A DNA stretch of 64,000 nt from Mesorhizobium sp. AR07 (GCF_024746815.1 NZ_CP080525.1:2418001-2482000), one strand, 5' to 3'; shown: positions 40,324-47,811, counted from the stretch's first letter. Notes: a model not told the origin generated them from the sequence alone. Numbers and translations: made by a program.

Positions 40324-40403
40324 TGGAGGGGATCGTCATCCTAGGGCCGCTTCGCAACATTCTGTTCAACACGGCTCGCCGTTTGAACTACGCCACGAAA
40401 TAA
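40323..40403 (+). CDS. Micro-ORF (26 aa)
   Basis: A short frame in TGATG overlap with the gene before (GIVILGPLRNILFNTARRLN). The coupling pattern is that of its neighbours, but the size makes it uncertain. Confidence 0.3.
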   Translation: MEGIVILGPLRNILFNTARRLNYATK

Positions 40404-40413
40404 CATGAGCAAC

Positions 40414-40432
40414 ATTCACGTTTAGCGGGAGA
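40414..40432 (+). promoter_or_regulatory. Operator-like leader
   Basis: ATTCACGTTTAGCGGGAGA: the degenerate right arm GGGAGA is the Shine-Dalgarno of ATG 40440. Confidence 0.6.
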
Positions 40433-40439
40433 TTCAAGC

Positions 40440-41282
40440 ATGAACACTGTGATTGTCTACGGCCCTGAGGGATGCGGAAAAACCCGAAACGCCGAGGCGC
40501 TGCGAAAGCACTTCGGCTGCAGCAACATCGTCGATGGATGGACGCTGAGCCAGTACGTCGTCAAAGGATCGCTGCATTTGACGAATGAGACCAAGGATGA
40601 TCTCGACATAGCCCGTCAACACGGTCTGTCAGCCAACCTGATCCCCTTCGGTGCTGCCATGACGCAGATGGACACTGCGATAATCGCACGGGCGGGTCTC
40701 GGTTCGACTACCACAGAGAAGCCGAGCAATCCGAAGGATTCTGTCGGTATTCGAAAATGGCGCCAGTATGCCACCGTGCCAGCCACCGTCATCGCCGAAC
40801 TTGGCGTGGCTATGCTGGAGGGGGCGGTCAAATACGGCCGACACAACTACCGCGTGGCCGGCGTCCGCGCATCCGTTTACGTCGATGCCGCCAAGGGCCA
40901 CATCGACCAGTGGTGGGAGGGCGAGGACTGCGACCCCGATGTGCCCGGACAGCGGTTGTCGCACATCGTCAAAGCCATCGCGTCGCTGGTGGTCCTGCGG
41001 GATGCCGAAATCCAAAAGATGCTCACCGACGACCGGCCGCCAAAGGCCAATCTCGATCGGGTCCGCCTGGATATGCAGGCCACCGTCGAGGCGATCCTGG
41101 ACAGGTATCCCGAACCGAAGGACGCATTCACCGAGATCGGCGTGCGGAACGGCCAAGGTGTCACGGAATTTCGACCCAGGATTCACCTGACACCGAGCGA
41201 GATTCTTGGGCTCGGGTTACAGAGCTTCCACTCAGGTGGGATCGTCAGCGAGCGGCCTACAACCCTGGTAGGCGAGAAATGA
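40440..41282 (+). CDS. P-loop / dATP-dGTP pyrophosphohydrolase-like fusion
   Basis: The 280-aa protein starts with a P-loop (VIVYGPEGCGKTRNAEAL, residues 4-21). It continues from about residue 95 with the phage dATP/dGTP diphosphohydrolase N-terminal-type domain (DUF5664): NPKDSVGIRKW, VPATVIAELGVAMLEGAVKYG (E-x-x-E type helix), HIDQWWEGEDCDPD and LSHIVKAIASLVVLRD. The C-terminal 60 residues are unassigned. Fusion of an NTPase/kinase-like head to a dNTP pyrophosphohydrolase suggests nucleotide-pool remodelling. It sits in the nucleotide-metabolism part of the early region. Confidence 0.75.
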   Translation: MNTVIVYGPEGCGKTRNAEALRKHFGCSNIVDGWTLSQYVVKGSLHLTNETKDDLDIARQHGLSANLIPFGAAMTQMDTAIIARAGLGSTTTEKPSNPKDSVGIRKWRQYATVPATVIAELGVAMLEGAVKYGRHNYRVAGVRASVYVDAAKGHIDQWWEGEDCDPDVPGQRLSHIVKAIASLVVLRDAEIQKMLTDDRPPKANLDRVRLDMQATVEAILDRYPEPKDAFTEIGVRNGQGVTEFRPRIHLTPSEILGLGLQSFHSGGIVSERPTTLVGEK

Positions 41283-41524
41283 AGCGACCCTTCCTAGCAG
41301 CCGCACGGCAATTCCTGATCTGGCGTTATGGCACATCGGTCGAATGGCGCTGCACCTACCGTGAGATCGCCCAGGCGACACGCATTGCCGAAACTAGCGT
41401 GAAGGCAATCTGCCTGAAACACGGCTATCGGACAGAGCGCGGCCAGTACTATGGCAGGCTCGACATCATGGCGGTGGACAGTTTTATTTCGCTGAATAGC
41501 CCAAACCACCGCAATCGCTATTGA
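41279..41524 (+). CDS. HTH-like small protein (81 aa)
   Basis: The basic protein has WRCTYREIAQATRIAETSVKA then ICLKHGYRTERGQYYG, an HTH resembling resolvase/sigma region 4 DNA-binding motifs. ATG overlaps the stop of the preceding gene. It may regulate phage genes. Confidence 0.6.
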   Translation: MKRPFLAAARQFLIWRYGTSVEWRCTYREIAQATRIAETSVKAICLKHGYRTERGQYYGRLDIMAVDSFISLNSPNHRNRY

Positions 41525-41552
41525 CGCTCCCAATTTCACGTTTATAGTGACA
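41521..41552 (+). promoter_or_regulatory. Rightward promoter with operator
   Basis: TTGACG (41521-41526), 16 bases, TATAGT (41543-41548); operator TTTCACGTTTATAGTGACA (41534-41552) covers the -10. The -35 overlaps the preceding stop codon. Confidence 0.7.
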
Positions 41553-41574
41553 TTCACAGATTGGAGACACGGAT

Positions 41575-41868
41575 ATGCCTTATCCGAACAACACGGAGGA
41601 TCGGCTTTTGACCGACGACACCACCGATACCAGCCAGACCGTCGCGGCCGGCCAGCTTCGCGCTTTCATCGAAAGAATCGAGCGTTTGTCGGAAGAGAAG
41701 CAAACGATCGCCGACGACATCAAGGAAATTTACTCCGAGGCGAAGGGCACCGGTTTCGACTGTGCCGCCATCCGCGTGATCGTCCGCGAGCGCAAGAAGG
41801 ACCAGGCCAAGCGCCAAGAGGAAATGACCATCCTCGATTTGTATCGCGCCGCGCTCGGAATGATCTGA
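41575..41868 (+). CDS. GapR/DUF2312-like nucleoid protein
   Basis: The 97-aa protein contains [27 protein letters not shown] (in parts), [21 protein letters not shown] and [10 protein letters not shown], the full DUF2312 pattern. GapR of Caulobacter is a DNA-clamping protein that binds overtwisted DNA and guides topoisomerases; alphaproteobacterial phages often carry one. It has an operator promoter of its own and probably supports phage DNA replication or replaces host GapR. Confidence 0.85.
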   Translation: MPYPNNTEDRLLTDDTTDTSQTVAAGQLRAFIERIERLSEEKQTIADDIKEIYSEAKGTGFDCAAIRVIVRERKKDQAKRQEEMTILDLYRAALGMI

Positions 41869-41902
41869 GCCGCACCGTCACCCCCATCACCGGAGACCCA
41901 CA

Positions 41903-42286
41903 ATGAAACTCGGCGAACTGCGCGGCGCGATCCGCAAGACGAAGGGTAACCCCTTCATCAACGTTTTCCCCTTCCCCAACACCGACCAGGGCTTCCGCAT
42001 GTTCTTGCAGAAGACGCCGCTGCTCGAAGAATTGGAGCGCGTCTATCCGGGCGGCAAGGCGGTCGAAACCGGTCTGGATTTCAACGTCGAGAGCGGCCTG
42101 CTGAAGTCGGTCGCCTACAACGAGTACATGGGCCTGACGACCGAGCAGAAGGCGGCTGCGTTCGAGGGGGCGGCGACCAACCAGGCGGCCGCACCGGCTG
42201 ACGATGACGATCTGCTCGGCGACATTCCAGTGCTCGGCGTCAGCCCGATCGCCCAACAGCCCGATGACGACGACCTGCTGGTCTGA
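41903..42286 (+). CDS. Early protein with double acidic motif (127 aa)
   Basis: The N-terminal 85 residues are a compact domain of unknown family (NPFINVFPFPNTDQGFRMFL). The C-terminal 35 residues are a flexible Ala/Pro-rich tail with two copies of the acidic motif, DDDDLLG (near 100) and a terminal DDDDLLV. It is followed by a second protein with the same ending. It is a likely replication-recombination accessory. Confidence 0.7.
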   Translation: MKLGELRGAIRKTKGNPFINVFPFPNTDQGFRMFLQKTPLLEELERVYPGGKAVETGLDFNVESGLLKSVAYNEYMGLTTEQKAAAFEGAATNQAAAPADDDDLLGDIPVLGVSPIAQQPDDDDLLV

Positions 42287-42288
42287 CC

Positions 42289-42651
42289 ATGGGCATCGCC
42301 GAAGCGCTCAAGCTCATCACCGACTCGCGTGACGTTCGCGGCGCCCCGATCAGGGGCAAGCTGACCAGTCTCACGCTGAACATCGGCCCGGAAGGTTGGC
42401 AGGCAATCGCCCAATTCTGGTTCTGCAACAGCTGGAACGTCAGCGTCGGCCCTGATCCGGTCGCCTGCATCATGGAGGTGCTGACCACGCCACCCGACAT
42501 CTCGGAACCTTACGAGCCGAGGAAGTGGCTGGCCGCTGCCAAGCCTGTTCTGCCAGCCCGTGAGCAGTTCTTCAATGGGATGCAAGGTGGCGCGGCCATC
42601 GAGCACCAGGCAGCACCGGCCCTCATCGACGATGACGATCTGCTCGTGTGA
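42289..42651 (+). CDS. Early protein with acidic C-terminal motif (120 aa)
   Basis: The core (IRGKLTSLTLNIGPEGWQAIAQFW, in parts) is of unknown family. The last residues are IDDDDLLV, identical to the ending of the gene before, and the linker is again Ala/Pro-rich. Its TGA shares a base with the ATG of a micro-ORF. Confidence 0.7.
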   Translation: MGIAEALKLITDSRDVRGAPIRGKLTSLTLNIGPEGWQAIAQFWFCNSWNVSVGPDPVACIMEVLTTPPDISEPYEPRKWLAAAKPVLPAREQFFNGMQGGAAIEHQAAPALIDDDDLLV

Positions 42652-42773
42652 TGCTGCGGTTCTCCTACGAGTGGATCGAGATCGACCAGGACGATTTGAG
42701 CGATTTGCTCGCCTGCCGAGTCACTTTTAACGGGATTTTCACCTATGAGTTCGAGCGAGCACAGCTACGCTGA
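42651..42773 (+). CDS. Micro-protein with DQDDLSDLL motif (40 aa)
   Basis: The 40-residue frame starts in a TGATG overlap and overlaps the methyltransferase start. Residues 12-20 read DQDDLSDLL, the same motif as in the helicase, VapE and methyltransferase, with nothing else around it, so the peptide could act as a free competitor or adaptor for the motif's partner. Confidence 0.5.
   Translation: MLRFSYEWIEIDQDDLSDLLACRVTFNGIFTYEFERAQLR
42719..42737 (+). promoter_or_regulatory. Operator-like leader
   Basis: AGTCACTTTTAACGGGATT inside the end of the micro-ORF, 7 bases before ATG 42745. Confidence 0.5.
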
Positions 42774-43539
42774 CGCACTGGTGGCATCGCAGAAGGTCCA
42801 CACGCGCAAGCCTGCGGACTTCTACCCGACGCCCCACAACGTCACGGCAGCGCTAATGGATTTCCTGAAGCTCGCGCCCGGCACCACTGCCTGGGAATGC
42901 GCCTGTGGCAGCGGCGACATGGCTATGGTGCTGGAATACTATCTCGGCCACGATGGTGTGTGGGCAAGCGACCTCCGCGAGGACTGCGGTTACGGCGATG
43001 CGGGCGTCAATTTCATGACCTGCGAGGTTAATGTCCAGCGGGACTGGATCATCAGCAACCCGCCCTTCAACCTCGCAGCGGCCTTCATAGAGCGCGCCCT
43101 GTCGATCACGCCGAACGTCGCCTTCCTGCTGAAGTCGCAATACTGGCACGCCAAAACTCGGCGCAAGTTGTTCGATCGCCACCCACCGGCTTTCATTCTG
43201 CCGCTCACCTGGCGGCCGGCATTCCTCGAAAAGGAACGCGGCAAGAGCCCTCTCATGGACGTGATGTGGGTCGTCTGGATGCCGCACGACGGCGAAACCA
43301 AATACCAGCCAATCGACAAGCCGGAACCCGAATTTTTGAACTCCCGCTTTCATTTTGAAAGTGATACTGATATAGGATTAAATTCCTGTAACGGAAAAAT
43401 GACAGAGGTTCACAGAAAATTGAACGATGCAGAAAAGTGTCGGTTTGATTTTAATCTCTTGGACATTTTGGGCGTCGAAAAAGTAACGGCGCCTGTTAGA
43501 TCAGTTTCAGGCAACGATCTGACAGATTTGTTGAATTAA
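42745..43539 (+). CDS. Adenine DNA methyltransferase (phage type)
   Basis: The 264-aa protein has SAM-binding motif I AWECACGSGDMA (near residue 50) and catalytic motif IV DWIISNPPFNLA (near 97), which place it in the N6-adenine/N4-cytosine methyltransferase class; no target-recognition partner or endonuclease is next to it, so it is an orphan enzyme. The last 65 residues, from about 43340, are AT-rich and end in GNDLTDLLN, the shared acidic motif. It may protect phage DNA from host restriction. Confidence 0.8.
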   Translation: MSSSEHSYADALVASQKVHTRKPADFYPTPHNVTAALMDFLKLAPGTTAWECACGSGDMAMVLEYYLGHDGVWASDLREDCGYGDAGVNFMTCEVNVQRDWIISNPPFNLAAAFIERALSITPNVAFLLKSQYWHAKTRRKLFDRHPPAFILPLTWRPAFLEKERGKSPLMDVMWVVWMPHDGETKYQPIDKPEPEFLNSRFHFESDTDIGLNSCNGKMTEVHRKLNDAEKCRFDFNLLDILGVEKVTAPVRSVSGNDLTDLLN

Positions 43540-43566
43540 CAGCCTGCAATCTAGAGGTGTGAAAGA

Positions 43567-43839
43567 ATGAATTTTAGTGATTTGTCCTTCGTAGGCATTG
43601 ATTCTACGGATGAATTTCCGAAGGTAATGCCGTGGCAGCCGACCAGAACCGGGGAATACACCGAGGATTGCAAGGTCGGACGCACTTACTTCGCGGAACT
43701 CTCCGAGCTTATGTTGGCACAAAATAATCCCACGTTCCTTAGCCGGGTGCTGAGCGCCCAGGTGGCAGGTGGAAAGTGGGAAGGGGTTGAGATCGGCTTT
43801 AGCCAAGCGATGAGCGAAACGCTCATGAGGGCTGGTTGA
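43567..43839 (+). CDS. Hypothetical phage protein (90 aa)
   Basis: The acidic protein starts NFSDLSFVGIDSTDEFP and has a helical centre (YFAELSELMLAQNN). It lies directly after the methyltransferase, with GTGAAAGA before ATG, and is the last rightward gene before a bidirectional terminator. No family is recognised. Confidence 0.6.
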   Translation: MNFSDLSFVGIDSTDEFPKVMPWQPTRTGEYTEDCKVGRTYFAELSELMLAQNNPTFLSRVLSAQVAGGKWEGVEIGFSQAMSETLMRAG

Positions 43840-43860
43840 TCTCCAGTAAAGGGGCGGCGG

Positions 43861-43905
43861 GGTTCATCGAGACTTGCAAGAAAACTCGATGAACCTTTGC
43901 TTCTT
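43861..43905. terminator. Bidirectional terminator between convergent operons
   Basis: A perfect 11-bp stem (43861-43871 with 43885-43895) around a 13-base loop, with T-rich tract TTTGCTTCTT on the right. It separates the rightward early region from the leftward late/lysis genes. Confidence 0.75.
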
Positions 43906-45163
43906 AGAACCACTCGGTGAATCTGGCCCTTTGGCCGATTGTCGGATGATAGATAAAGCATTCGACCGCTTGGCGATTTACGTAGGCGTTGCGATCGTGC
44001 CAGCCGTCCGGTGCCGAGGGCGAGCGCACATACTCGATATTCAAATGATGACCTTCGCCCATAGGCGTGCCGCTGATATGCGCGGTCATGCCGTTGTGAT
44101 CTTTCTCCCGCAGAAACTCGATTTCACCTCGGGTCTTGCGTATCTTGTGGTGGACGTGATGCAGGAGCCAGTAGAGGTTCAGGCACTCTGAAATATGCTC
44201 CCGAGCCTCCTTCACCATCACGCCGTAGAGCTTCTCTTCCTTGGCACCATCGCCATGGGTGAGGCCGAATAGGTTGCGCTCGAAGCGATAGTATTTGCGA
44301 TGCGCCTCTGACAGATTGTAGTCGGTAGCCCGAACCCTTGAATTGGTGCGCAGCCGGCCGGCGACCGCTTGGGTGAGAGCCCATCCCATCAGCCAGTCGT
44401 GGTTCGACATGCAATGGATGAGGTCGACATCAGCCAAGGCAGAGGCTTCGCCGATGGCGACTTCGAGCGCCGCGCCGGCATCCTTGAAACCTTGGAAAAT
44501 GGTGCCATCAGAGTCCTGGTAGGTGCCGCTTGTCGTCGAGGTGCGGGGACCGTCGACGTGCAGGATATCGTTGCCCATGACGAACAGGATGCGGCCGATG
44601 CCCCACGGTTCGGCCATACGGAGCAAGGCTTTTGTGCCTTCGATCACCCGATGGCGCGCGACCTCGCGATTGTAGACGTGGCCGGTCTCGGACTGGACGC
44701 ACAGCTTCAAGAAGTGAACGTCGGCCAGGTCGATGACCAGTAGGTGTTCACCTGCAACCTCAACCTCACGAGGGGGCAAATAGCTCAGTTGTGATGGAAC
44801 TTCGAGAACCGTTTCCCGAACCAGGTCCTCGATACGGACATTTTGCCCGGTCCTCGGATTTTTCACGAACAGCGAATAGCCGCTGCCACTATCGTCTTTG
44901 ACGATCTTCCAGAAGTGGGACAGGTTGCGGGGGTCTTCGATCCCACCGGCCCGCGCGGCTTCCAGAATCGCCTCGTCGTCACCACCGTCTCGCGCCGCGC
45001 TGGCGCCTAACATGCCGCGCTTGTCTGCGTGCCGGAGACGGTCTCTGAACGTGGAGCGGCTGAGGCCGAGCGACTCGGCTGCGGCCGTCTTGTTGTTCTC
45101 GTTTGCAATAAGGGCGTCAGCCGCCTGTTGCGCGAGTTCGTCTGTCAGCGTAGGCGTTGGCAT
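43904..45163 (-). CDS. HTH plus metallophosphoesterase protein
   Basis: The 419-aa protein has an N-terminal Fis-like HTH (NNKTAAAESLGLSRSTFRDRLRHA, in parts) and a metallophosphoesterase domain: DLADVHFLK (D-x-H), FVMGNDILHVDG (G-N-D), MSNHDWLMGW (N-H-D), LTHGDGAKE (H-G-D) and HHVHHK. Similar phage proteins are annotated as nucleases/phosphoesterases of unknown role; the HTH suggests binding at specific DNA. It lies upstream of the lysis genes' 3' end and is leftward. Confidence 0.8.
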   Translation of the reverse strand: MPTPTLTDELAQQAADALIANENNKTAAAESLGLSRSTFRDRLRHADKRGMLGASAARDGGDDEAILEAARAGGIEDPRNLSHFWKIVKDDSGSGYSLFVKNPRTGQNVRIEDLVRETVLEVPSQLSYLPPREVEVAGEHLLVIDLADVHFLKLCVQSETGHVYNREVARHRVIEGTKALLRMAEPWGIGRILFVMGNDILHVDGPRTSTTSGTYQDSDGTIFQGFKDAGAALEVAIGEASALADVDLIHCMSNHDWLMGWALTQAVAGRLRTNSRVRATDYNLSEAHRKYYRFERNLFGLTHGDGAKEEKLYGVMVKEAREHISECLNLYWLLHHVHHKIRKTRGEIEFLREKDHNGMTAHISGTPMGEGHHLNIEYVRSPSAPDGWHDRNAYVNRQAVECFIYHPTIGQRARFTEWF

Positions 45164-45178
45164 CTCAGACGCTCCCGC

Positions 45179-45457
45179 TCATTTCGTGTGGCCCTGCTGG
45201 ACGCGCACAGCCTGATTGAGGATATGCTTGTCGTAGCCGCAGTTGCCGAGCGCGCGACGATCCTTGCCCCACAGCGCGTGTTCCTCTGCCTGCGACAGGT
45301 CGCGGTCGGGAATGGCCACCGGCTTATCGCACTCGTCGAGCAAGCTTTCGGCGATCTTGGCCTGGTGAGGCGGTTCGAACACCGCCCTCGGAACGCCGTT
45401 GCAGGCGCCGAAGCCGGAGAGCGTGACGAATGCCAGAAGCAGGGCGGTCTTCTTCAT
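45179..45457 (-). CDS. Rz1-like outer-membrane spanin
   Basis: The lipoprotein of about 92 aa has a signal with lipobox SGFGAC and a short proline-containing periplasmic part (LSQAEEHALWGKDRRALGNC), as in phage Rz1-like proteins. Its start overlaps the stop of the Rz-like gene. It should join the Rz protein to disrupt the outer membrane at lysis. Confidence 0.7.
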   Translation of the reverse strand: MKKTALLLAFVTLSGFGACNGVPRAVFEPPHQAKIAESLLDECDKPVAIPDRDLSQAEEHALWGKDRRALGNCGYDKHILNQAVRVQQGHTK

Positions 45458-45849
45458 CACCATTGACCAATCTTGTTGAGTTCGCGGCCGACCGCGCGGG
45501 GCAGCCCGACCTGGTCCCTGGTTGCGGATTTGCTGCTGGCGTCGGCAAGCTTCGCCTCGGCGTCGTCGGCGCGGTTGCGCGCATTGGCGGCGATGGTCGC
45601 GAGGCGGTCGAGTTCATCCTGCTTCAGCAGTCTCTCGGCCTCGGCGGCAGCGATCTTCTTGCGCTGCGCGTCTTCCCAGGCGCCGCGCTCCTGCGTGATG
45701 CCGGCCGTTTTGCCAACGTGGTATTTGTAGGCGCCGTAGCCCCAAAGGGAGCCGCCCGCGACCAGTGCGATGAGGCCGTAGGCAACTGCCGAGGCGAGCA
45801 GGGAGCCGATGCCGGTGCGCGTTGCGATGAGGGCGATCAGGGAGCCCAT
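45457..45849 (-). CDS. Rz-like inner-membrane spanin
   Basis: The product has an N-terminal TM helix (AVAYGLIALVAGGSLWGYGA) followed by a coiled coil (QRKKIAAAEAERLLKQDELDRLATIAANARN, in parts). ATG 45849 overlaps the endolysin stop. Together with the lipoprotein it forms a typical spanin pair. Confidence 0.75.
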   Translation of the reverse strand: MGSLIALIATRTGIGSLLASAVAYGLIALVAGGSLWGYGAYKYHVGKTAGITQERGAWEDAQRKKIAAAEAERLLKQDELDRLATIAANARNRADDAEAKLADASSKSATRDQVGLPRAVGRELNKIGQW

Positions 45850-46466
45850 CAGTTGAGACCCGAGACGCAAAGCTCGGCCTCGCCGATCCGCTGCGCATCA
45901 CCCATTTCGCGGCGCTTGACCAGGCCATCGACCACGATGCCGCCAGCCTTGTTGAACGCCGTCTGAGCTTCGCAGCCCTTGCGATATTGACCCTGCATAT
46001 GCCAGCGGGTGGCGTTTGAACCGGCCATGCCCTTCCTGGACGCGACCGAGCCAACGCCGAAATTGTAGGCGCCGGACAGCATGGCGGCCTGGACGCTGAC
46101 CGGGAAGTTGAGGAAGTTGGGCACGCCCTTGACCAGCGGCAGGTAGTAGTCGTGGTAAATCTGCTCGCGTGTGATGGCTTCGCACTGCGGGCGCGTGAAG
46201 CGCATGTTGGCCGTGACCGGCTTTCCGTTGATGCGAGTGAGCCCGCCGCAGATATCGTATAGCTTGGCGAAACGATCCCAATGCGCGGACAACACCATGC
46301 CCTCCCATGGGAGGATCAGATTGTCGGTCGCAAGGATGACGGCCGGAGGAAGAAGCGTTGGCGAGGTGTCCTTGTAGCTGTGCCAGCCGCCAGCAAGAGC
46401 AGCTGCCAGCGCGGTGGCGATTGCGGCCTTGCCGCGCTGGCTCGACTTGATCTTGTTAATCGGCAT
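45849..46466 (-). CDS. Endolysin (GH24-type lysozyme with signal-arrest helix)
   Basis: The 205-aa protein begins with a basic segment and a hydrophobic, Ala-rich helix (AAIATALAAALAGGW), as in signal-anchor-release endolysins such as P21 R. The lysozyme core has ILPWEGMVLSAHWDRFAK (catalytic E55, D64 likely) and YDICGGLTRI (T77). It would hydrolyse peptidoglycan after release. It overlaps the holin-like gene (46456-46692) by 11 bases. Confidence 0.8.
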   Translation of the reverse strand: MPINKIKSSQRGKAAIATALAAALAGGWHSYKDTSPTLLPPAVILATDNLILPWEGMVLSAHWDRFAKLYDICGGLTRINGKPVTANMRFTRPQCEAITREQIYHDYYLPLVKGVPNFLNFPVSVQAAMLSGAYNFGVGSVASRKGMAGSNATRWHMQGQYRKGCEAQTAFNKAGGIVVDGLVKRREMGDAQRIGEAELCVSGLN

Positions 46467-46692
46467 CGGAATTCTCCGGCAGTGATTTCGGTTGAGGGGT
46501 GAGGCGCGCCCAAATGGCGCCGATGAGGATGACCATCGTCAGCCAGACGAATGCCTTGTGCGGGATGCCCAGCGAGTCTTCGTCGATGAAGGGGAGCAGC
46601 GCTTCGAGCACCTGGAAACCGAAGCCGAGGGCGATCAGCCTGACACTCCAAGCCCGAAGCAGGATTTTGTGCCAGCCATCTACCAGTCTCAT
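46456..46692 (-). CDS. Holin-like membrane protein (78 aa)
   Basis: Two hydrophobic helices (SVRLIALGFGFQVLEALLPF and AFVWLTMVILIGAIWARL) with a charged C-terminus. It starts WHKILLRAWSVRL, as in DUF7940-type holins of rhizobial phages. Position directly before endolysin supports a holin. Confidence 0.7.
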   Translation of the reverse strand: MRLVDGWHKILLRAWSVRLIALGFGFQVLEALLPFIDEDSLGIPHKAFVWLTMVILIGAIWARLTPQPKSLPENSDAD

Positions 46693-46955
46693 TTGGGCAC
46701 GCCCTGCTGGTAGATGGCTGAGATGCTGTTGCGGATTTCCTGGAAGTTGCGCTCGATCTTGTCGTCCATCCGATCGAGCTTTTCGCCGGTTGCCTGACGG
46801 GCTTCCTTGGCGTCTTTCAGATCGTCGCTGCGCTGCTTGTCGAGCCGCGTGATGTCCTTCTCGCTTGTGTTGACGCGACCTTCGAGACGAACGCTCCAGA
46901 TGACGCAGAGGCCGAACATGACCAGTTGCGGCCAGTATTGGGAGATGAATTCCAT
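46689..46955 (-). CDS. Membrane-anchored coiled-coil protein (88 aa)
   Basis: One N-terminal TM helix (YWPQLVMFGLCVIWSV) and a long charged coiled coil (EKDITRLDKQRSDDLKDAKEAR). It is the gene before the holin-like gene (ATGA overlap) and may be a holin partner or antiholin. Confidence 0.65.
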   Translation of the reverse strand: MEFISQYWPQLVMFGLCVIWSVRLEGRVNTSEKDITRLDKQRSDDLKDAKEARQATGEKLDRMDDKIERNFQEIRNSISAIYQQGVPK

Positions 46956-46959
46956 GCCG

Positions 46960-47157
46960 TCAGTCCGCCGCTGGGTGCTGGTTGGCGTGCCATTTGGCAA
47001 GCTGCAGGGCACAATGGTTGGGCTCGATCAGCCGCGACATGAGGCGGCAAAACCGGCACTGCGTTCCCCTGCCCTCGGCAACCCTGGCGCAGAGCGTCTG
47101 AGTTGCACGGCCGCCGAAGACCCGATTAAGGAGGCCCGAGAGCCGATAGAAGTTCAT
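46960..47157 (-). CDS. Small basic protein (65 aa), first of the lysis operon
   Basis: Cys- and Arg-rich (CARVAEGRGTQCRFCRLMSRL) with possible zinc-binding Cys cluster. It lies 40 bases behind two tandem operators (47194-47231). Function is unknown. Confidence 0.5.
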   Translation of the reverse strand: MNFYRLSGLLNRVFGGRATQTLCARVAEGRGTQCRFCRLMSRLIEPNHCALQLAKWHANQHPAAD

Positions 47158-47193
47158 GGACCGACCTCGAATGGGAGTGCCTGATCCACTATT

Positions 47194-47231
47194 TGCACGT
47201 TTTAACGTGATTATCAAGTTAAACGTGATTT
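47194..47231 (-). promoter_or_regulatory. Tandem operators ahead of the lysis genes
   Basis: Minus strand: AATCACGTTTAACTTGAT (47231-47213 region) and AATCACGTTAAAACGTGCA (47212-47194). Two adjacent palindromes upstream of the leftward lysis genes, oriented with transcription. Confidence 0.7.
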
Positions 47232-47415
47232 TGAAGGTGCAACGATGATCCCGGCATCACGTCGAGGCTAACTGGTTGCTGGTGCCAAATGGCGCATCTG
47301 TTCCGCCGTCATCTGGTCCGATCGGATCAGGTCGAGCAAAAGCGCCGCACCGGACGGTGCGTTGGTCGTGGCGTATCCTTTCCGCCGTAGAGGCGGTTCT
47401 GGAGCTATTGAGGGG

Positions 47416-47811
47416 TTACGAGGTCACTCTTTGGGCGAAAACCCATGCCTGAAATGTCAGGAAGTTCAGCGCCGGGATGAGGACGCTAATGACTGCGAAT
47501 GTCTGCCATCCCGAGAAGAAGCCTTTGTGCGCGAGGTAAGTCGTCGCCCAGATCACCAGCACGTTCGTTGCCTGCACGACACAGAACTTGGCCAACTCAC
47601 CAACCACCAATCCGTTCGAAGCGAAGGTAAGCTTTCGGTGGCCAACAAACGAGAGCGGGACCAGGGCAACATAAGCCGCAAAGGCCGAGAAGGTCTCAGT
47701 GAGGCCGACGATCAGATGCAATCCGTTTGCGATGAGGAAGTAGGCGCCGGTGTTAAAGAGGCCGACTGCAATGAAAACAGCGATCTGTCCAAGGCGCACG
47801 CCAGACACCAT
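47416..47811 (-). CDS. GtrA family flippase-like protein
   Basis: The 131-aa protein has four hydrophobic helices and the marks QIAVFIAVGLFNTGAYFLI, YVALVPLSFVGHRKLTFAS and NVLVIWATTYLAHKG of the GtrA family, which moves undecaprenyl-linked sugar across the membrane. It begins right after the TAA of the methyltransferase gene. With the glycosyltransferases on the other strand it forms a surface-glycosylation cassette. Confidence 0.85.
   Translation of the reverse strand: MVSGVRLGQIAVFIAVGLFNTGAYFLIANGLHLIVGLTETFSAFAAYVALVPLSFVGHRKLTFASNGLVVGELAKFCVVQATNVLVIWATTYLAHKGFFSGWQTFAVISVLIPALNFLTFQAWVFAQRVTS

Noticed and set aside
39397..41282. 2-aminoadenine (Z) genome pathway
   Set aside because: A DUF5664-type and a MazG-like protein are present but there is no PurZ, DatZ or polymerase of the right family in the window.
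47346..47361. Short perfect hairpin as terminator of gtrA
   Set aside because: Stem of 7 bp with a 2-base loop and no T-tract on either strand.
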